A DNA stretch of 8,321 nt, taken from contig JAEDOC010000094.1 in NCBI GenBank assembly GCA_016302185.1, positions 1 through 8,321 of the forward strand, given 5' to 3'. Positions within the stretch are counted from its first letter, which is position 1; each line of letters opens with the position of its first letter. The notes below the pieces were generated by a model that made no database searches, was not told where the DNA came from, and saw only the letters and a list, made by a program, of their open reading frames with translations. This DNA is from Clostridium sp. GTDB taxonomy: Bacteria; Bacillota; Clostridia; Lachnospirales; Lachnospiraceae. Shown here piece after piece: positions 4,918 to 8,321 of the stretch. The position numbers and the translations under genes are program-made.

Positions 4918-7834
4918 AATTAAACAGGTTTCTGACCTCTCCAAACATCTCTTTGTGTTCCTTGATTTTTTCTGCATTTCCGATCACACAGAGGCTTCCG
5001 GTTGCCAGAATCGCGCGGATGACGCCGGCCAGAGCACGGATGTCCTCCGGTCGTACCGCCAGAATCTGCTGCCGCTCTTTTAAAAGCATCTCATCCGTCA
5101 CACCGGAGAACCAGGCGGAATCTGCCTTGGATCCCTTATACGGAGGCAGCAGCGGCGCATCCAGATCACTGATGGTTCCGATGACATATTTGGTCATATC
5201 CCGCTCATCGGCATCAAAATTCTCCAGATAGGAAATCACACCCTCATAAACCTCATTGGTTTCCTTTACATTGGGATCCCGGTAAGAAACAAAATATCCC
5301 TCTCCGGACCGTCCTGCTCCGTTCATGACACCGTAGGCGCCTCCCTTGACACGGACGTTCAGCCACAGGTAATCATAGCCCAGAATCACCTTCAGAGTTT
5401 TCAGTGCCCCTGTATATTCCAGACCGCTGTCTGTGAAGCTTCCGCAGCGGGCCACATAGTTAACCTGAGAGGAGGTCAGGAAGCCTTCATTTTTATTGCC
5501 TTTTTCCCAGACAAAGGGATATACGGTGCCGTCTCCTGCCGGAAGTCTGTCTTTAAACTTCCGCAACGAAGCTTCCAGGGCCTCCATGCCCTTCTCATCC
5601 GCGGTATAGCTGATAATCAGGTTTTCCCTGGTAAACAGTCTGGCCGCCGTCTCCTCCAGCTTCTGAATCAGAGCTTCCTTGCGCTCCTCATAATTCTTTG
5701 CCAGATCCTCCACGAACTGATAGAAAGCGATTCCTCCGGTTCTGTCATTATAGGCAGAGGATGGGGAGAAATAGGAGGTTGCTCTGGCCACCGCCGCCGA
5801 ATGGGATGCCGAATTGAGGCGCATCTGACTGCGTGACTTTGTTTCCGCCACAATCTCACCCAGACGCCGGGAATCACGGAGCACCGAATCCAGCAGAATC
5901 TCCGCAATCGCAGAAAATCCGAAATCCAGCTTCTCATAGAGAACTCTGGCGCTGGCGATAAACAGGCCGGTAAATTTCTGCGGATCCTTTAAATCCACAT
6001 AGGAATTCATGCTTAAGCTGATGCCGCCGCTGTTTAAATTGATCTCATCCGATAAATCACTGTAGGTATGCTCTTTCGTATCCACATAGCCCAGAACTGC
6101 CTTCAGAAGTCCCACATAGGGAAGATCCTCTGACGGCACACGGCTGGTATCAAACATTACCCGTAAATATCCGATCCCGGAGGTAAACATCTCATGGCAG
6201 AGTACCGTGGTTCCATCTATCACCCGTTCCTTCAGGCAGAGCTTCTCCGGCTCCGGAGCGATATCCTCTCTCCGAAGCAGCGGTATTTTCTCCAAATCCT
6301 CCTTCGGAGACGGAATATCCTGATATTCCTTTAACTCCCTGGTCTCCCGGACAATGCGTGAAAGCTCTTCTTCCGAAAGACTGTCTTTATACGCCTCCAG
6401 CTTTACCCGAAGCTTCTCATCCTCGATGGCTGTTAAATTGCGTTTCGGGCTGACCACAATCACTGCTTCAAAAGGATTATCCAGAAGATAGGTACGGATC
6501 AGCTGCTCAAAATAGCCTTCCTCCACAGCCTTTTTTAAATAAGCGAAGGTATTCTCATATTCCAGATGCATCAGCGGATCCCCGTCGTACAGCCAGCTGT
6601 CCAGACACTGCAGACCGTACATCAGACCCTTGGGTGCATTGCCGTAATCCGCCTCCCGATAACGGAATTCATAATAATTAATGCCGGCCAGCAGGCTCTT
6701 CCGGTTGATTCCATCGTCTGCCAGTCTGCGCAGTGTATTCTTCACCACCGAAACAAATTCATCCTTCTGCTCCTTGTCCGCGTCCTTGGCAATCACGGAA
6801 AAATACGGCTGCAGAATGCCGTTTTCATAGCTGCCCAACACATCCTGGCCGATGCCGGCTTCCACCAGCTCCTTTTTCAGCACAGCTCCCGGCGCATCCA
6901 GAAGAACATATTCCAGAATCTGGAATGCCATATAAAGCACCGGATCCAGATCATCTCCGACCACCGTATTCAGAGAAAGATAGGTGGCATGCTCCTCCGG
7001 CTCACTCTCTGTGATGGGATAAAAGATTTCCCGCTCCACCGGTGCGGCAAAGGGCTTCTGCATATGGATCACAGAATCCACCGGCTGGCGGTCATAGTGG
7101 CATAAATACTCTTTATCCAGCCAATCCAGCTTCTCCGCCATATCCATATCTCCGTAGAGATAGATGAAGCTGTTGGACGGATGGTAATAGGTCCGATGAA
7201 ACTGAAGGAAATCCTCGTAGGTCAGGGACGGAATCTCCTCCGGTGCACCGCCGGACTCGAAGGTATAGCAGTTATCCGGAAACAGCGTATTCTGGGTATA
7301 CCGATCCAGCACGCCCTCCGGCGAGGAAAATGCCCCCTTCATCTCGTTATAAACCACGCCGTTTAAGGTCAGTGGTCCGTCCACCGACTCCATCTCGTAA
7401 TGCCAGCCTTCCTGACGGAAGATTTTCTCCTCTTTATAAATATTGGGATGAAGAACCGCATCCATGTAAACATCCATCAGATTCTGAAAATCCTTCGCAT
7501 TGCAGCTGGCCACCGGATACACTGTTTTGTCCGGATAAGTCATCGCATTTAAAAAGGTATTCAGCGAGCCCTTCACCAGCTCCACAAAGGGATCCTTCAC
7601 CGGAAACTTCGCAGAACCGCAAAGCACGCTGTGCTCCAGAATATGCGGCACACCGGTGCTGTCTGACGGCGGTGTCCGGAATCCGATGCAGAATACCTTA
7701 TTCTCATCGTCATTCGAAAGCAGGAAAATCCTGGCGCCCGTTTTCTTGTGCTCCAGGATCATTGCATCCGAATTCAGTTCATTTACCTTTTTGTCCTTAA
7801 TTACCTGATACGCATTCAAATCCCTTACTGTCAT
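4916..7834 (-). CDS. M16C zinc metallopeptidase, presequence-protease (PreP/Cym1/falcilysin) type
   Basis: The 972-residue protein has the size and layout of M16C peptidases, four related domains forming a closed chamber in which unfolded peptides are cut. The inverted zinc motif HILEH (H64, E67, H68) is intact: the two histidines bind zinc and E67 is the likely catalytic base. The probable third ligand is E164 in VVYNEMKGAFS. The hinge and M16C-associated region lies around 460-530, rich in charged residues. The C-terminal half carries the substrate-binding pair expected for M16 enzymes, in VKGGAYG (829-835, Y834) and YRDPN (851-855, R852). No signal peptide or membrane segment is seen, so it should act in the cytosol on peptides, perhaps cleaved signal or degradation peptides; this is inferred from relatives. 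The weak GGAAAG-type binding site stands 9 nt or less before the ATG. It is followed by era after 12 nt. Confidence 0.94.
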   Translation of the reverse strand: MTVRDLNAYQVIKDKKVNELNSDAMILEHKKTGARIFLLSNDDENKVFCIGFRTPPSDSTGVPHILEHSVLCGSAKFPVKDPFVELVKGSLNTFLNAMTYPDKTVYPVASCNAKDFQNLMDVYMDAVLHPNIYKEEKIFRQEGWHYEMESVDGPLTLNGVVYNEMKGAFSSPEGVLDRYTQNTLFPDNCYTFESGGAPEEIPSLTYEDFLQFHRTYYHPSNSFIYLYGDMDMAEKLDWLDKEYLCHYDRQPVDSVIHMQKPFAAPVEREIFYPITESEPEEHATYLSLNTVVGDDLDPVLYMAFQILEYVLLDAPGAVLKKELVEAGIGQDVLGSYENGILQPYFSVIAKDADKEQKDEFVSVVKNTLRRLADDGINRKSLLAGINYYEFRYREADYGNAPKGLMYGLQCLDSWLYDGDPLMHLEYENTFAYLKKAVEEGYFEQLIRTYLLDNPFEAVIVVSPKRNLTAIEDEKLRVKLEAYKDSLSEEELSRIVRETRELKEYQDIPSPKEDLEKIPLLRREDIAPEPEKLCLKERVIDGTTVLCHEMFTSGIGYLRVMFDTSRVPSEDLPYVGLLKAVLGYVDTKEHTYSDLSDEINLNSGGISLSMNSYVDLKDPQKFTGLFIASARVLYEKLDFGFSAIAEILLDSVLRDSRRLGEIVAETKSRSQMRLNSASHSAAVARATSYFSPSSAYNDRTGGIAFYQFVEDLAKNYEERKEALIQKLEETAARLFTRENLIISYTADEKGMEALEASLRKFKDRLPAGDGTVYPFVWEKGNKNEGFLTSSQVNYVARCGSFTDSGLEYTGALKTLKVILGYDYLWLNVRVKGGAYGVMNGAGRSGEGYFVSYRDPNVKETNEVYEGVISYLENFDADERDMTKYVIGTISDLDAPLLPPYKGSKADSAWFSGVTDEMLLKERQQILAVRPEDIRALAGVIRAILATGSLCVIGNAEKIKEHKEMFGEVRNLFN

Positions 7835-7840
7835 TCTTTT

Positions 7841-7850
7841 CTTTCCTTTT
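7841..7850 (-). promoter_or_regulatory. Purine-rich, sub-consensus ribosome binding site of the M16C gene
   Basis: AAAAGGAAAG lies upstream of the ATG at 7834, with its AGGA core 9 nt away. It is clearly weaker than the AGGAGG-type sites of the downstream genes. No alternative in-frame start exists upstream, because a TGA closes the frame about 60 nt before the ATG. Confidence 0.55.
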
Positions 7851-7893
7851 CTTACTCTTACCTGTCTGTTCCGGCCATTCTTCTGCCTTTCTC

Positions 7894-7912
7894 AAAAAAG
7901 CGGACCGGCTTT
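7894..7912 (-). terminator. Weak terminator-like hairpin after the YdcF-like gene
   Basis: On the minus strand AAAGC (7908-7912) and GCTTT (7897-7901) enclose a 6-nt loop and run into a tract of six T (7894-7899), 8 nt after the stop codon. The stem has only two GC pairs, so termination would be partial at best. It is the only hint that the YdcF-like gene and the M16C gene are separate units; I see no good promoter in the 85-nt gap (7835-7919). Confidence 0.3.
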
Positions 7913-7919
7913 CCTTCAG

Positions 7920-8321
7920 TTACATTCTTCCCATAAATTTATCTTTCAGTACGGCAAAGCCTTCCCGAATCCACAGATGAAGCGCCAGCACCGGATCTGC
8001 AGAAGCTGCGATTCCCACCGGATTCCAGATGCCCTGCTTTCTGGCAATTGCCTTGGCACGGAACACATGATAATTGCTGGTCAGAACACCAATCCGTACC
8101 ATATCATCCTCCGAACGGGCCCGGTACTGATCCATCAGGTGCGCCTGCGCTGCCTGGGCCTTATAATACTCCTGCCGTTCGATCACCTTTCGGCTGAAGG
8201 TAATATTCTCCACCGTATTGCACGACTGATCTTCAATTAAAAGCCGCTCCGCGGGAACCCCATTATACTGAAGATACTCAAACATGGCTCTCGCCTCGCT
8301 GATTTCTTCTCCTTCCCCTTT
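7920..8321 (-). CDS. YdcF/SanA-like DUF218 protein, 5' end outside the window
   Basis: This is the C-terminal 133 residues of a DUF218-family protein; the frame is open to the window edge, so the true start lies beyond 8321. The methionine at 8285 is internal, because the codons before it (GEGEEISEARA) already match the family. The visible family landmarks are that segment, the DQSCNTVENITFSR stretch with its conserved-type N-T-x-E-N, and GVLTSNYHVFRAKAIARKQG, which resembles the usual TSxxHxxRA motif with a histidine and an arginine. About 25 charged and alanine-rich residues (ERQEYYKAQAAQAHLMDQ and following) separate the last two motifs, longer than I would expect. Relatives are linked to envelope functions (SanA, ElyC) or bind S-adenosylmethionine (YdcF), but no activity can be assigned here. 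It ends 85 nt before the M16C start. Confidence 0.85.
   Translation of the reverse strand, partial: KGEGEEISEARAMFEYLQYNGVPAERLLIEDQSCNTVENITFSRKVIERQEYYKAQAAQAHLMDQYRARSEDDMVRIGVLTSNYHVFRAKAIARKQGIWNPVGIAASADPVLALHLWIREGFAVLKDKFMGRM

Noticed and set aside
6566..7105. 179-codon open frame on the plus strand inside the M16C gene
   Set aside because: It lies wholly opposite a clear 972-residue enzyme, has no recognisable domain and is rich in His, Gln and Ile, consistent with an antisense shadow.
7243..7800. 185-codon open frame on the plus strand opposite the N-terminal part of the M16C gene
   Set aside because: Composition is dominated by Pro, Ser, Arg and His, with no motif; it mirrors the conserved HILEH region on the other strand.
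7858..7878. Possible six-codon upstream reading frame (MAGTDR) before the M16C gene on the minus strand
   Set aside because: It has only a weak AAAGG upstream and no regulatory codons or attenuator structure; ATG-to-stop frames this short arise often by chance.

Overview
The window looks like chromosomal housekeeping DNA from a Gram-positive anaerobe of the class Clostridia, most likely family Lachnospiraceae. The reasons are the single-chain (alpha2) glycyl-tRNA synthetase, a RecO without the zinc-finger cysteines, a large cytosolic M16C peptidase next to era, strong AGGAGG-type ribosome binding sites, and a moderate GC content. The family assignment is an inference from protein character and gene order; no marker gene such as 16S rRNA is present.

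All seven genes are on the minus strand, so transcription runs from high to low coordinates. In that order they are: the 3' part of a YdcF/DUF218-family gene (cut by the window edge at 8321); a 972-residue M16C metallopeptidase of the presequence-protease type; the ribosome-assembly GTPase era; the repair gene recO; an integral-membrane acyltransferase-3 family protein; a small lipoprotein of unknown function; and glycyl-tRNA synthetase. A probable rho-independent terminator follows the last gene.

Coding density is very high. The gaps are 85 nt (ydcF-like to M16C), 12 nt (M16C to era), 24 nt (era to recO), 13 nt (recO to acyltransferase), 113 nt (acyltransferase to lipoprotein) and 18 nt (lipoprotein to glyS). 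The M16C-era-recO-acyltransferase block therefore looks like one operon. The 113-nt gap holds an excellent sigma-A promoter (TTGAAA, 17-nt spacer, TATACT) that should drive a second unit, lipoprotein-glyS. No gene-free stretch exceeds 300 bases.

The genes combine translation and ribosome functions (era, glyS), recombination repair (recO), peptide degradation (M16C) and cell-envelope functions (acyltransferase, lipoprotein, probably YdcF-like). The era-recO-glycyl-tRNA-synthetase order is an old Firmicutes arrangement, here with the single-chain synthetase rather than GlyQ/GlyS. I found no mobile element, CRISPR array, phage gene, RNA gene or convincing new system. The points most worth a second look are the uncharacterised lipoprotein sharing a promoter with glyS, the absence of a T-box leader before glyS, the acyltransferase sitting between recO and the lipoprotein, and the zinc-less RecO.
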